DNA from: Chloroflexota bacterium
Lineage (GTDB): Bacteria; Chloroflexota; Anaerolineae; Promineifilales; Promineifilaceae
NCBI GenBank assembly: GCA_022616275.1
Contig: JAKEFB010000058.1
Span: 1 to 41,978 of the forward strand
Length of the DNA: 41,978 nt
Direction: 5' to 3'
Position 1 is the stretch's first letter. Each line of letters begins with the position of its first letter. Positions 7,932 to 16,019 of this stretch are shown one piece after another. Below the pieces are notes generated by a model. That model did not search any database. It saw only the letters and a program-made list of their open reading frames with translations, and was not told where the DNA came from. A program made the position numbers and the translations under genes.

Positions 7932-8609
7932 TTGAAGATCGCAATTTTAGGCGGCACAGGAAAGGAGGGGGCGGGACTGGGTTTGCGCTGGGCAGCGGCC
8001 GGCCATGAAATCATCATTGGCTCTCGCTCGGCCGAGCGGGGAGCTGAGGCGGCCGGGGCGCTGCGGGCCAGGCTGCCGGCCGGGGGAACGGTACGCGGAA
8101 TGGACAACCTTTCGGCCGCCCGCGAAGCAGAGGTGGCGGTGCTGGCCGTGCCTTACGAGGCCCAGGCGGCCACGCTGGCCGAGGTGCAGGAGGCGCTGGC
8201 CGGCAAGCTGCTGATCAGCGTGGTCGCCCCCCTGGGGCAGCCCCGCAGCCGGGTGTGGTTCCCGCCGGGTGGCTCGGCCGCGCTGGAGGCCCAGGCCCAA
8301 CTGGGCGAGGCGACGCGGCTGGTGGCGGCGTTCCAGATCATCTCGGCCGAACACCTGAAAGAGTTAGACCACGTGATAGAGTCGGACGTGCTGGTTTGCG
8401 GCGAGAAGGCGGAGGATCGGCAGGTGGCTGTAGAGCTGGCCGAGGCGGCCGGGATGCGCGGCGTCCACGCCGGGCCGCTGCAAAACACGCCGGTGATTGA
8501 AGGGCTGACGGCGGTGATGATTGCCATCAACGCGCGCTACAAAATCAAGAACGCCGGCCTGCGCGTTACCGGGATTGACAATGAAAGGCAACGAATTGAC
8601 GCGAATTGA
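7932..8609 (+). CDS. npdG: NADPH-dependent F420 reductase
   Basis: A 225-residue protein starting at TTG with the dinucleotide-binding motif ILGGTGKEGAGLGLRWA, then IIIGSRSAERG, which is the NADP-phosphate-binding pattern of F420H2:NADP oxidoreductase. Later segments VAVLAVPYEAQ, ISVVAPL and the C-terminal LTAVMIAINARYKIKNAGLRVTGI match the family. It transfers hydride between NADPH and F420. The last residues (about RQRIDAN) and the TGA stop are contributed by a 9-bp tandem repeat, so the true ancestral end is probably GID. The cofE gene follows 51 bases downstream. Confidence 0.92.
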   Translation: MKIAILGGTGKEGAGLGLRWAAAGHEIIIGSRSAERGAEAAGALRARLPAGGTVRGMDNLSAAREAEVAVLAVPYEAQAATLAEVQEALAGKLLISVVAPLGQPRSRVWFPPGGSAALEAQAQLGEATRLVAAFQIISAEHLKELDHVIESDVLVCGEKAEDRQVAVELAEAAGMRGVHAGPLQNTPVIEGLTAVMIAINARYKIKNAGLRVTGIDNERQRIDAN

Positions 8610-8616
8610 CACGAAT
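8590..8616. repeat. CGAATTGAC-type repeats across the npdG stop
   Basis: Three consecutive ACGAATTG/ACGCGAATTG/ACACGAATT units. They encode the end of NpdG and contain its stop codon at 8607-8609. Same family as 7824-7903. Confidence 0.7.
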
Positions 8617-8660
8617 TATTTCGCGTTAATTGGTTGCAGTTTGCGCGGGAGGCGTGAACA

Positions 8661-9449
8661 ATGAGTAAGTTGGGCCTGACGTCGGAAGCGTCCATTACCC
8701 TGACGGCCGTGCCCGGCTTCCCGGAGGTCCGGCCGGGAGACGACGTGGCCGAACTGCTGCTGGCGGCGCTGGACGCGGCCGGCCTGGCGCTCCGGGATGG
8801 CGACGTGCTGGCCATTGCCCACAAGGTTATCTCCAAGGCGGAAGGCCGGCAGGTAGAGTTGGGTAAGGTGACGCCAAGTCAAGAGGCCCACGAGTTGGCG
8901 GCGCAGACGGGGAAGGACCCGCGCCTGGTAGAGCTGATTCTACGCGAAAGCGTCGGTATTTCCCGGATGCGGCCGGGCCTGCTCATTGTCCGCCACCGGC
9001 TGGGCTTTACCAGCGCCAACGCCGGCATTGACCGCTCCAACGTGGCCCAGAGCGGCCAGGGGGAAACGGTGGTCTTGTTGCCCCTGGACCCCGACGGCTC
9101 GGCGGCCCGCCTGCGCCAGGCCATGCAGGAGCGGTGGGGTGTGCGGGTCGGGGTGTTGATTACGGACAGCCACGGGCGGCCGTTCCGCCTGGGGACGGTG
9201 GGCGTGGCTATCGGCCTGGCTGGGCTGCCGGCGCTGTGGGACCGGCGTGGCGAGCCGGACCGGTACGGTTACCGGCTGCAGCATACCGAAGTGGGCACGG
9301 CCGACGAGATTGCCGCGGCGGCCGGCCTGCTGATGGGCCAGGCGGCCGAGGGCCGGCCGGTGGTCCTGATTCGCGGCCTGCAATTGCCGCCGATTGAAGG
9401 CCAGGCCGGCGACCTGATCCGGCCGCCGGAATTAGATTTATACCGTTAG
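8661..9449 (+). CDS. cofE: Coenzyme F420-0:L-glutamate ligase
   Basis: A 262-residue protein with the CofE/FbiB ligase-domain landmarks: [86 protein letters not shown] and the C-terminal RGL segment. It adds glutamate residues to F420-0 using GTP. It lacks the C-terminal nitroreductase-like domain of actinobacterial FbiB, so it is the stand-alone form. Directly downstream of npdG, forming a small F420 cluster; cofC, cofD and cofGH are not in the window. Confidence 0.93.
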   Translation: MSKLGLTSEASITLTAVPGFPEVRPGDDVAELLLAALDAAGLALRDGDVLAIAHKVISKAEGRQVELGKVTPSQEAHELAAQTGKDPRLVELILRESVGISRMRPGLLIVRHRLGFTSANAGIDRSNVAQSGQGETVVLLPLDPDGSAARLRQAMQERWGVRVGVLITDSHGRPFRLGTVGVAIGLAGLPALWDRRGEPDRYGYRLQHTEVGTADEIAAAAGLLMGQAAEGRPVVLIRGLQLPPIEGQAGDLIRPPELDLYR

Positions 9450-9459
9450 CATTGTTTCC

Positions 9460-9487
9460 TGACACGAATGACACGAATTGCACGAAA
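9460..9487. repeat. GACACGAAT repeats containing the start of the glycosidase-like gene
   Basis: GACACGAAT, GACACGAAT, then TGCACGAAA. The ATG at 9468-9470 is formed inside the repeat, and the repeat encodes the first six or seven residues of the lipoprotein. Confidence 0.7.
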
Positions 9488-10724
9488 AATTTTATTCCCG
9501 GTAGCCTGGCGCCTTGGCTTAGCGCTGGTCGGCCTGTTGCTGGTCGGCTGCCAGTGGGTGGTGGCCGAGCTGCCCACCCGCGCGCAACTGGCGGCCATTT
9601 CTCCCACCTCGTCGTCTGACCTGCCGGCCACCTGGACGCCCCTTCCGGCGACGGCGTTGCCAACAGCCACCCCAGCAGCGCCGACCGTGGGCCGGCCGCC
9701 CAGCACCACGCCGCTGCCCATTCCCACCAACACGCCGATCACCCCCAGCCCGACGCCGTCGGTGACGCCGTTCCCCTCGGCCACGGGCACGGCCACGCCG
9801 GTCATCAAGCCGTTGAACCAGTACGCTTTGGACGAGGTCATCCCCCCGGAGGCGTTCCCCCGGCCGCCGGGCGACAATGGCTGGGGCATGCACTGGATTC
9901 CGACCAACAGCCAGTCGCCGGCCGTGGTGGACCGCTTCGTGAGCCAACTGGTGCGGATGCACATCGAGTGGGTGGTCTTCCTTAACGACGGGGCCAATAT
10001 TGGCGACAACGACTACCTGGTGGAGCGGCTGGTGGCCAGTGGCATCATGCCGGTGATGCGCGTCTATCGCAGCAATATCCAACCCTACGACAGCGATTTA
10101 GGGCCGATGGTCGCCTATTACCGGCGCAAAGGGGTCTACTATTACCAACTGTACAACGAGCCGAACGCCAACGAGGAAAACTCGCAGGGCTTTGCCAACA
10201 CCAACCAGTATGCCAACGCCTGGGCGGCGGCCGCCCGCCAGGTGGTGGCCAACGGCGGCCTGCCGGGCATTGGCGCGTTGAGCCCGGGCGGGGCCTACAA
10301 CCACTACACCTTCCTGGACCGGACGCTACGCGCCCTGCACTACAACGGCGACGCCTGGCTGCTGAACCGGACCTGGCTGTCGGTGCATAATTACCACGGT
10401 ACGCGGCCGTTTGACGACCCGGACGGCTTTCTCCTCTTCCGCCGCTACGACGAGATCATCCGCACCCAACTGGGCCATTCGATGGCGATGATTGGCACGG
10501 AGGGCGGCTCCTATAGCCCTGACCCCCAGGTGGAAAAGGAGCTGATCATTTACCAATACACGTATATGCGCCAGGCCGAGCCGTACTTCCTGGCCTTCAG
10601 CTATTGGCTGCTGGCCAACCAGGAAGGCGGAGCCTGGGATACACGCTGGGAGTGGCAGGCCCTTTTCCGCAATAGCTTCGTCCACCCGGCGGTGACGGAC
10701 TTTTTCTATAAGACGCTCCGTTAA
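9468..10724 (+). CDS. Lipoprotein with glycosidase-like TIM barrel
   Basis: 418 residues: a hydrophobic N-terminal segment with a lipobox ending LLLVGC (Cys 28), a Pro/Thr/Ser linker (about 45-115), then an alpha/beta-barrel-like domain. YYYQLYNEPN places an Asn-Glu pair (Glu 221) and MAMIGTEGG a second Glu (335), the arrangement of acid/base and nucleophile in clan A glycoside hydrolases. Substrate is unknown. The first codons (MTRIAR) lie inside a 9-bp repeat (9460-9487), so the start codon itself is repeat-derived. It may be secreted and lipid-anchored, acting on an external polysaccharide; this is inference. Confidence 0.75.
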   Translation: MTRIARKILFPVAWRLGLALVGLLLVGCQWVVAELPTRAQLAAISPTSSSDLPATWTPLPATALPTATPAAPTVGRPPSTTPLPIPTNTPITPSPTPSVTPFPSATGTATPVIKPLNQYALDEVIPPEAFPRPPGDNGWGMHWIPTNSQSPAVVDRFVSQLVRMHIEWVVFLNDGANIGDNDYLVERLVASGIMPVMRVYRSNIQPYDSDLGPMVAYYRRKGVYYYQLYNEPNANEENSQGFANTNQYANAWAAAARQVVANGGLPGIGALSPGGAYNHYTFLDRTLRALHYNGDAWLLNRTWLSVHNYHGTRPFDDPDGFLLFRRYDEIIRTQLGHSMAMIGTEGGSYSPDPQVEKELIIYQYTYMRQAEPYFLAFSYWLLANQEGGAWDTRWEWQALFRNSFVHPAVTDFFYKTLR

Positions 10725-10732
10725 GGGAAGGA

Positions 10733-10762
10733 TAGAGCTAGAGCGAGAGCTAGAGGTAGAGG
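10733..10762. repeat. Five 6-bp units across the HIT gene stop
   Basis: TAGAGC, TAGAGC, GAGAGC, TAGAGG, TAGAGG run in tandem. The stop codon of the minus-strand HIT gene (10750-10752) lies inside the array, between two convergent genes. Confidence 0.65.
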
Positions 10763-11250
10763 TTCTCCGCAGCGGGCCACCGCGCCAGGATGTATTGCCG
10801 AATAGTCAACGCCAAGGGAGTTAGCACATCACTTAGGAGCGGGTCATCCACTTTAGGGCCGAGGCCGTTGAAGACGTGTGCCCCTTTTAGCTCGGCCGGC
10901 CACTCCGGCAGGCGGGCAATGACGTGAAAGTGGACGTGGCTGTGCCCGGCGGCTTCAGCGAATTGCATCACATACTCTTTTTCCGATCCGACAATTTCGT
11001 GCAGGGCCTGGCAAAGTATGGGCAGTAATTGGCCAAGAGAGGCAAACTCTTCGGCCGTCAACTCGTGGAGGGCGGCAGCGTGGCGGACGAGGGCGACAAC
11101 TAGCCAGCCGCGCACTGAGGTTGGGTGGGCGTGCTCCACGCGCCAATGGGACGTCTCCAGGATACGTGGCGCATTGGTCAGCAATACGAACCCCTGTTGG
11201 GCCTGGCAGGTGAGGCAATAAGCATCTAAACTGCGCTGCTCAGCGTTCAT
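10750..11250 (-). CDS. HIT-family nucleotide-binding protein
   Basis: About 166 residues from the ATG at 11250. It has the histidine triad HVHFHVIARL preceded by GHS, the active site of HIT hydrolases and transferases that act on nucleotide phosphoesters. An N-terminal CLTC pair and HWRVEHAHPTSVRGWLVVALVRHAAALHEL match the family, with a CxxC that may hold zinc. A longer frame exists upstream to 11457 but would overlap the preceding gene. It starts 16 bases after the stop of the zinc-ribbon membrane protein, so the two are probably co-transcribed. The final residues come from a 6-bp repeat. Confidence 0.85.
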   Translation of the reverse strand: MNAEQRSLDAYCLTCQAQQGFVLLTNAPRILETSHWRVEHAHPTSVRGWLVVALVRHAAALHELTAEEFASLGQLLPILCQALHEIVGSEKEYVMQFAEAAGHSHVHFHVIARLPEWPAELKGAHVFNGLGPKVDDPLLSDVLTPLALTIRQYILARWPAAENLYL

Positions 11251-11266
11251 CAACTGTTCTATTGTC

Positions 11267-12469
11267 TTACGGGTACGCTTCAACCAACCGTTCGAGGACG
11301 CGGTAGACGTTGTTGGAGCGGTCCACTTCCAGGCGGTAAGTATCACCGGCGAGATAGGCCGTCCACTCTTCCTGGCTGACGGCCAGCCGGTAGGTGTTGC
11401 CGGCCTGGCCGGCAAACTCGACGTACTGGTACTGGCTCCGGCCGGCCTCGCGCTCATCGGCCGCCAGGGTGAAGGTGGGCCAGAAGGGGTTCTGGTCTGC
11501 GCCGGAGACCTCCTCGCTGCGGGTGTAACTCCACTGGTCTATTTCGTAGGTATACTGGGTGACGTAGACGGGGTCGCTGCGGTAGACCGGTTCCTGGGTC
11601 GTTTCGGTCCGGTAGCGGGTCTCGTAGACCGGCTCGGTACACTCGATGTCTTCAAAGAAGCCGTTGCCCAGGTCGCGCTGGCCACAGACGTAGGTGCGGA
11701 CGCCCGTCTGAACTGTTTCGGCCACCTGGGTGGAGCGGGTCTCGTAATGGTCCAGGATCTGCTCGTAATGGTCAATGACCTGGGTCTGGTTGAGGATGCG
11801 GCCGCCGGGTGGAACCGACGCGCCGGTCTGAACCAGGGGGCTGAGCTTCTCAATGGAAACGCTCCAGAGCCAACTGAAGCCGCTGACGGTGGCCGTGACT
11901 TCCCGGTAGGGATCAATGGTGGGGGCCGGGGTAAAGACGAAGAGGGCGGCCGTTGGCGGGCCTTCGTCTATCTGGGGCTGGCCGCCGCGAGCGTTCGCCA
12001 ACAGCAGGACCGAGAGAAGCCCACAGAAGAAAAGAACAGCCACTGCGGCGACGATGCCGCCTGGTAAAAACCACTTCCTGGCCGGGGCGGCCGGCAGCGC
12101 CGCCGGCTCGGGGAGATGGGCCTGGGGCGTTTCCTCCGAAGACGAGGCGTTATCCCAGGTTCGAGGGATGGCCGCCGGGGAATAATCTTTGACGGCCTGG
12201 CTGGGGCTGGAGCCTTTGGGGGCGTCGCAACTGGCGCAACGGTCCCGGCCGGCGGCGTTGCTGGAACCGCAATGTTCGCAGAGCCAGTCCGGGCCGGCTT
12301 TGGCTATCTTCAATAACTGGGGGTCGGCGACGGCCGGGGCGCTGCCCGGCAGGTAAAATTTGGTCCCCTCGGGGCGGGAGCGGCCGCAATTGGAGCACTC
12401 TTTGTGCCGGCCGAGAATGCCTGTTTGCCCGCACCACTGGCAATCCCATAGACCCTCACGAACAGCCAT
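11267..12469 (-). CDS. Zinc-ribbon single-pass membrane protein
   Basis: 400 residues. Two RanBP2-like zinc knuckles lie in the cytoplasmic N-terminus: WDCQWC...CSNC (about 9-26) and WLCEHC...CASC (about 62-80). A linker follows, then one membrane helix (about 131-158, IVAAVAVLFFCGLLSVLLLANA), and an exterior domain rich in Tyr, Thr and Gln with the segments LDHYETRSTQVAETVQTG, YVCGQRDLGNGFFEDIEC and repeated ETRYRTETTQEPVYR-like motifs. I do not know a function. The architecture suggests a link between an internal zinc module and an external beta domain. Operon with the HIT gene. Confidence 0.75.
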   Translation of the reverse strand: MAVREGLWDCQWCGQTGILGRHKECSNCGRSRPEGTKFYLPGSAPAVADPQLLKIAKAGPDWLCEHCGSSNAAGRDRCASCDAPKGSSPSQAVKDYSPAAIPRTWDNASSSEETPQAHLPEPAALPAAPARKWFLPGGIVAAVAVLFFCGLLSVLLLANARGGQPQIDEGPPTAALFVFTPAPTIDPYREVTATVSGFSWLWSVSIEKLSPLVQTGASVPPGGRILNQTQVIDHYEQILDHYETRSTQVAETVQTGVRTYVCGQRDLGNGFFEDIECTEPVYETRYRTETTQEPVYRSDPVYVTQYTYEIDQWSYTRSEEVSGADQNPFWPTFTLAADEREAGRSQYQYVEFAGQAGNTYRLAVSQEEWTAYLAGDTYRLEVDRSNNVYRVLERLVEAYP

Positions 12470-12487
12470 GTTTAACCCTCCTCTGCC

Positions 12488-12521
12488 AGGTGACTGTCAC
12501 TTGCGGAAGTGACAGTCACCT
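12488..12521. repeat. Second copy of the GTGACnGTCAC inverted repeat
   Basis: Arms 12488-12502 and 12507-12521 are perfect reverse complements around GCGG. Each arm contains GTGACTGTCAC or its complement. It matches the element at 176-208 except for the central base orientation and the loop. It lies between the aminotransferase (3' end, and overlapping the last codon region at 12516-12521) and the zinc-ribbon gene, both on the minus strand. Confidence 0.8.
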
Positions 12522-13631
12522 CTGAACCTGGCGCAAGAACTCTTCCAGGCGGGCTATAGCTTCGGGTAAGTTGCGCCGGCCGAAGCCGATTCGGAAGTGG
12601 TTGCCGGGGTCGTCATAGACGGCGCCGGGGAGCAGGAGGACGCCGGCCGTGGTGACTAAGTCGTGGCAGAAGGATTCTGCGTCCTCGTTCAGCAGCCGGG
12701 GGTAGGCGATGGGGCCGGCCTGGGGGCGAATCCAGGCGAACCGGTCGTCGTGCCGGGCGAAAAAGTCGTCCAGGATAGCCAGGTTGGCGGTGATGATGTC
12801 CAGGTTGCGCCGGGCGAGTTTCTCCCGGTGGCGGAGCGCCAGCCCGGCCAGGAACTCGCTGGGGGCGCTGTTGCAAATAGTGGTGTAATCTTTCAACGTG
12901 GCCATCCGGGCGTACAGTTCGGCGTCGTGAGTGGCGATCCAGCCAATGCGCAGGCCGGGCAAGCCGTAGGTTTTGGACATGACGCCTAACGAGACGGCCT
13001 GTTCGTTGACGTCGCAGCCGGCCGGCAGGCGGTTGGCCGGAGCGTACTCGGACTCGCGGTAGACTTCGTCGGAAAAGAGAATGAGGCCGTTTTCCCGGGC
13101 GATGCCGTTGACTTCGTCAAACTGTTCACGTGGCATCAAAAAGCCGGTGGGGTTGTGGGGGGTGTTGAGCACGACCACGCGGGTGTTGGGGCGAATGCTG
13201 CGCCGCAACTCGTCGTTGTCGAGCGCCCAGCCATTGCTTTCGCTGGCCTGCCAGGGCGTTACCTCACAGCCAATGGCGCGGGCTACTTCGGCGAGCGATT
13301 GGTAGCAGGGCGAGTGAACGATGGCGTGGTCGCCAGCCTGGAGTGCGGCGTGCATGAATAAAAATATGGCTTCTTCAGCGCCGCTGTGGACGAGCACCTG
13401 GTCAGGCTGGATGGTGGTGTAAACCCGGCAAATTTCCTGCCGCAGCGCCAGCGCCCCCGGCGACTCGGTGTAGCCCAGCCAATGGCGCTGGAACAAATCG
13501 TGGGCGGCCGGCTCCAGGGCCAGTAGTTCTTGAACTGTCCAGGACTCGCAGTCAGAGCTAGACAGCAGGTAGGGCGCGGTGAACTCGTACCTGGCGAAAT
13601 AGCGTTCGAGTTTAAAAGGCGGGAGTTGCAT
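12516..13631 (-). CDS. PLP-dependent aminotransferase, class I/II
   Basis: About 371 residues from ATG 13631. Fold-type I landmarks: VHSGAEEAIFLFMHAAL, the NTPHNPTG motif that binds the cofactor ring, LILFSDEVYRE with the conserved Asp, and SLGVMSKTYGLPGLRIGW holding the Schiff-base lysine. The C-terminus FRIGFGRRNLPEAI carries the substrate-carboxylate arginine. The substrate cannot be told. The start codon comes one base after the stop of the penicillin-binding protein (TAA-G-ATG), so translation is coupled; an upstream in-frame extension would overlap that gene. Confidence 0.9.
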   Translation of the reverse strand: MQLPPFKLERYFARYEFTAPYLLSSSDCESWTVQELLALEPAAHDLFQRHWLGYTESPGALALRQEICRVYTTIQPDQVLVHSGAEEAIFLFMHAALQAGDHAIVHSPCYQSLAEVARAIGCEVTPWQASESNGWALDNDELRRSIRPNTRVVVLNTPHNPTGFLMPREQFDEVNGIARENGLILFSDEVYRESEYAPANRLPAGCDVNEQAVSLGVMSKTYGLPGLRIGWIATHDAELYARMATLKDYTTICNSAPSEFLAGLALRHREKLARRNLDIITANLAILDDFFARHDDRFAWIRPQAGPIAYPRLLNEDAESFCHDLVTTAGVLLLPGAVYDDPGNHFRIGFGRRNLPEAIARLEEFLRQVQR

Positions 13632-13632
13632 C

Positions 13633-15852
13633 TTACTCCCAGGGATAGGGCCTGACCGGCGTAATGCCGTAATAGAGTTCGACGACGCGGCGGAAGATGG
13701 GCGCGGCCACGGCCGACCCCTCGCCGGCGTTCTCAATCATGACGGCAATGGCCAGTTGGGGGGCGTTGACGACCGTGCCGTCAGACAGGGTGTAGGGCTC
13801 GGCCGGCGCATAACCAATAAACCAGGCGTGAGGCTGGCCGCCAGGCGTTTCGGCCGTCCCGGTCTTGCCGGCTACCGGCACGGGGAGACCGGTAAACTGG
13901 TAAGCGGCGGTGCCGTCGGCGCTGTTGGCCACGGCCCGCAGGCTCTGGCGAATCACCTCCCGGTAGTCGTCTGACAGCGGCAACTGGCCCTGGGCCTCGA
14001 CAGGCCACTTCTCTTCCGGCGCGCCGCCGCCGGCGCCAATCCGGTCAATGACTGACGGCCGGTAGAGAACGCCGCCGTTGGCTACGGCAGCAATGAGCCG
14101 GGCCATTTGCAGCGGCGTGACCAGGACGAAGCCCTGGCCAATGGCCATGTTGACCGAGTCGCCGGTGACCCAGCCCTCGCCCTGGACGTTGATTTTCCAC
14201 TCCGGGTCGGGAATCAGCCCGCCGGCCTCCAGCAGGCCGACAATGCCGGTGGGGGCGTCGAAGCCCAACTGGCGGGCGGTGTTGGGCAAGAAGAAGGGAT
14301 CATAGCCGTCGAGGTTATAGCCGACGTCGTAAAAACAGGAGTTGCAGGAGACGACCAGGGCCTGGCTGAGGCTGACCGTGCCGTGGCCGCCTTCCCGCCA
14401 GTCGCGCTTGATAAAGTTCTCGCCCAGCCGGTCCCAGGTGCCGGTGCTGGTGTATAAGCTGTTGGGCGTGTACAGGCCGCTGTTGACCCCGGCGGAAAAG
14501 GTGACAATCTTGAAGGTCGAGCCGGGCGGGTACTCGGCCTGGGTGACCCGATTGACCAGTGGCTGGTTGGGGTTGTCGAGGACGGCCTGCAACTGTTCGG
14601 CCGCGTCCACCCGGACCGAGTCAAAAATGGCCGGGTTGTAAGCCGGGTAGCTGGCCATGGCCCGCACCGCGCCGCTCTGGGCATCTAAGACCACGATTGA
14701 GCCAGCCGCGCCGGCCGGGTGGGTTTCAATGGCTTCGGCCAGGGCCTGTTCGACGGCGGCCTGGAAGGGGAGGTCAAGAGTGGTGTAAATGCTACGGGCC
14801 TGTTTGGGCTCGCTCTCCTGGATAGTAGAGATGTACTCCCCGTTGGGGCCGACGACAGTCAGGGCGCCGCCGCGTGTGCCGCTCAGGTACCTTTCGCCCC
14901 ACAATTCGACGCCGGCCAGCCCGACCTGTTCGTCACCCTGGTAGCCCAAGGCCTGGTATTCGGCCAGGCTCTCGGCCGGGATAAAGCCGGTGTAACCGAG
15001 GACGTGAGCGGCCGTGCCCGTCTCGGTGTAGAGGCGCGTCAGGCGGTCGTCGGTGGCCAGGCCGTTGTCCAGGTAGGGTTGCAGCTCGGCGTAATGGGCC
15101 TCCATTACCTCGCCGGTAATGTCGCCCAGGGGCACGTACCAATCGGGCAGGGCCGAGGCGTAAAGCGGCCGGATTTCCTCCGGCGTCTTGTTCAGGAGCG
15201 GGCTGAGCACGTTAAGCAGGCCGGCCTCGTCCTGGATGCGGCCGGGGATAACGCCCAGGGTGATGACCGTCCCCTGGAAAGCCAGTCCTTTGCCGTTGAC
15301 GTCGTAGATGTTGGCGCGGGCCGGGATGCGGTGTTCCATATACAGCCGGTAGCCGCCTTTCAACTCAGGCAGCACCAGCCCCTCGTGCCAGACGATGCCC
15401 CAGCGCCCGCTTCTGTAGACCAGCTCGGCCACGTGGTCGCGGATGATGGCGCCGACGACGGCCGTTTCCCAAGTCACCCGCGCCCCAAATTCTGCCCGAT
15501 CCCCGTTCTGCGCGGCCGAGAGGGGCTGGACGTGAATGGACTGGACTGCGGCAATGGCCATCATTTCCTCATAATAGGAAACAAAGGCGCTGCTGTCCAC
15601 CAGCGCCTGGCTCTGGGGTGAGAGCAGGCTGTACATGCCCAGGTAATCGCGCCCTTCCCAGGCGCGGAAAAAGGCCAGGCCAATCCCCTCGGCGCCGCCG
15701 GGCGCGGCCGTAATGGTGGGGATGAGCGTGGGCGTAGCCAGCGGCGTCAAAGTTACCTCGGCGTAAGAGTCCTGCACAGGGGGCGGGGCGTTGTCGTCGC
15801 AGGCCACGAGAAAAATTAAAAGCAACAAGAGGCTTACCCGTTTCCAGTTCAT
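13633..15852 (-). CDS. Class B penicillin-binding protein with MecA-like N-terminus and lipobox
   Basis: About 739 residues from ATG 15852 (MNWKRVSLLL). An N-terminal hydrophobic segment ends in LIFLVAC, a likely lipobox, not a plain anchor. A MecA/NTF2-like domain (about 50-170) and a PBP dimerisation domain follow, then the transpeptidase with SxxK as STFK (Ser 445), SxN as SCN (Ser 502) and KTGTAE (Lys 663). It cross-links peptidoglycan outside the membrane. The domain order resembles PBP2a-type enzymes. The frame opens further upstream, but 15852 is the first start that gives a signal sequence. It is coupled to the aminotransferase. Confidence 0.9.
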   Translation of the reverse strand: MNWKRVSLLLLLIFLVACDDNAPPPVQDSYAEVTLTPLATPTLIPTITAAPGGAEGIGLAFFRAWEGRDYLGMYSLLSPQSQALVDSSAFVSYYEEMMAIAAVQSIHVQPLSAAQNGDRAEFGARVTWETAVVGAIIRDHVAELVYRSGRWGIVWHEGLVLPELKGGYRLYMEHRIPARANIYDVNGKGLAFQGTVITLGVIPGRIQDEAGLLNVLSPLLNKTPEEIRPLYASALPDWYVPLGDITGEVMEAHYAELQPYLDNGLATDDRLTRLYTETGTAAHVLGYTGFIPAESLAEYQALGYQGDEQVGLAGVELWGERYLSGTRGGALTVVGPNGEYISTIQESEPKQARSIYTTLDLPFQAAVEQALAEAIETHPAGAAGSIVVLDAQSGAVRAMASYPAYNPAIFDSVRVDAAEQLQAVLDNPNQPLVNRVTQAEYPPGSTFKIVTFSAGVNSGLYTPNSLYTSTGTWDRLGENFIKRDWREGGHGTVSLSQALVVSCNSCFYDVGYNLDGYDPFFLPNTARQLGFDAPTGIVGLLEAGGLIPDPEWKINVQGEGWVTGDSVNMAIGQGFVLVTPLQMARLIAAVANGGVLYRPSVIDRIGAGGGAPEEKWPVEAQGQLPLSDDYREVIRQSLRAVANSADGTAAYQFTGLPVPVAGKTGTAETPGGQPHAWFIGYAPAEPYTLSDGTVVNAPQLAIAVMIENAGEGSAVAAPIFRRVVELYYGITPVRPYPWE

Positions 15853-15867
15853 GGGATGATTATAGCG

Positions 15868-15954
15868 AACCTCCCGGGGGTTTGCGATTTCATTGATAAC
15901 CTCCTGGAGGTTTGAGATTAGAGGTCGGCAGTAGGCATTAACCTCCGGGAGGTT
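15868..15954. repeat. Three 15-bp AACCTCC-N-GGAGGTT palindromes
   Basis: Palindromes at 15868-15882 (one mismatch), 15898-15912 and 15940-15954 occur in the divergent spacer between the penicillin-binding protein and the thioredoxin/NHL lipoprotein. Their centres are about 30 and 42 bases apart. The same palindrome pair forms a 15-bp hairpin at 29206-29238. They could be operators or a dispersed repeat; position in a divergent promoter region favours neither decisively. Confidence 0.7.
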
Positions 15955-16019
15955 TCGTTTAAGATTTTCACAAGATTTGACTAATTGAGATGTAAGGCAG
16001 CAGTGGTACACTATGACCT

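Noticed and set aside
9519-10082. Long minus-strand open frames opposite the glycosidase-like gene, and similar long antisense frames in many GC-rich genes.
   Set aside because: High GC removes stop codons in antisense frames; the translations are Arg/His/Gly/Pro-rich and unlike real proteins.
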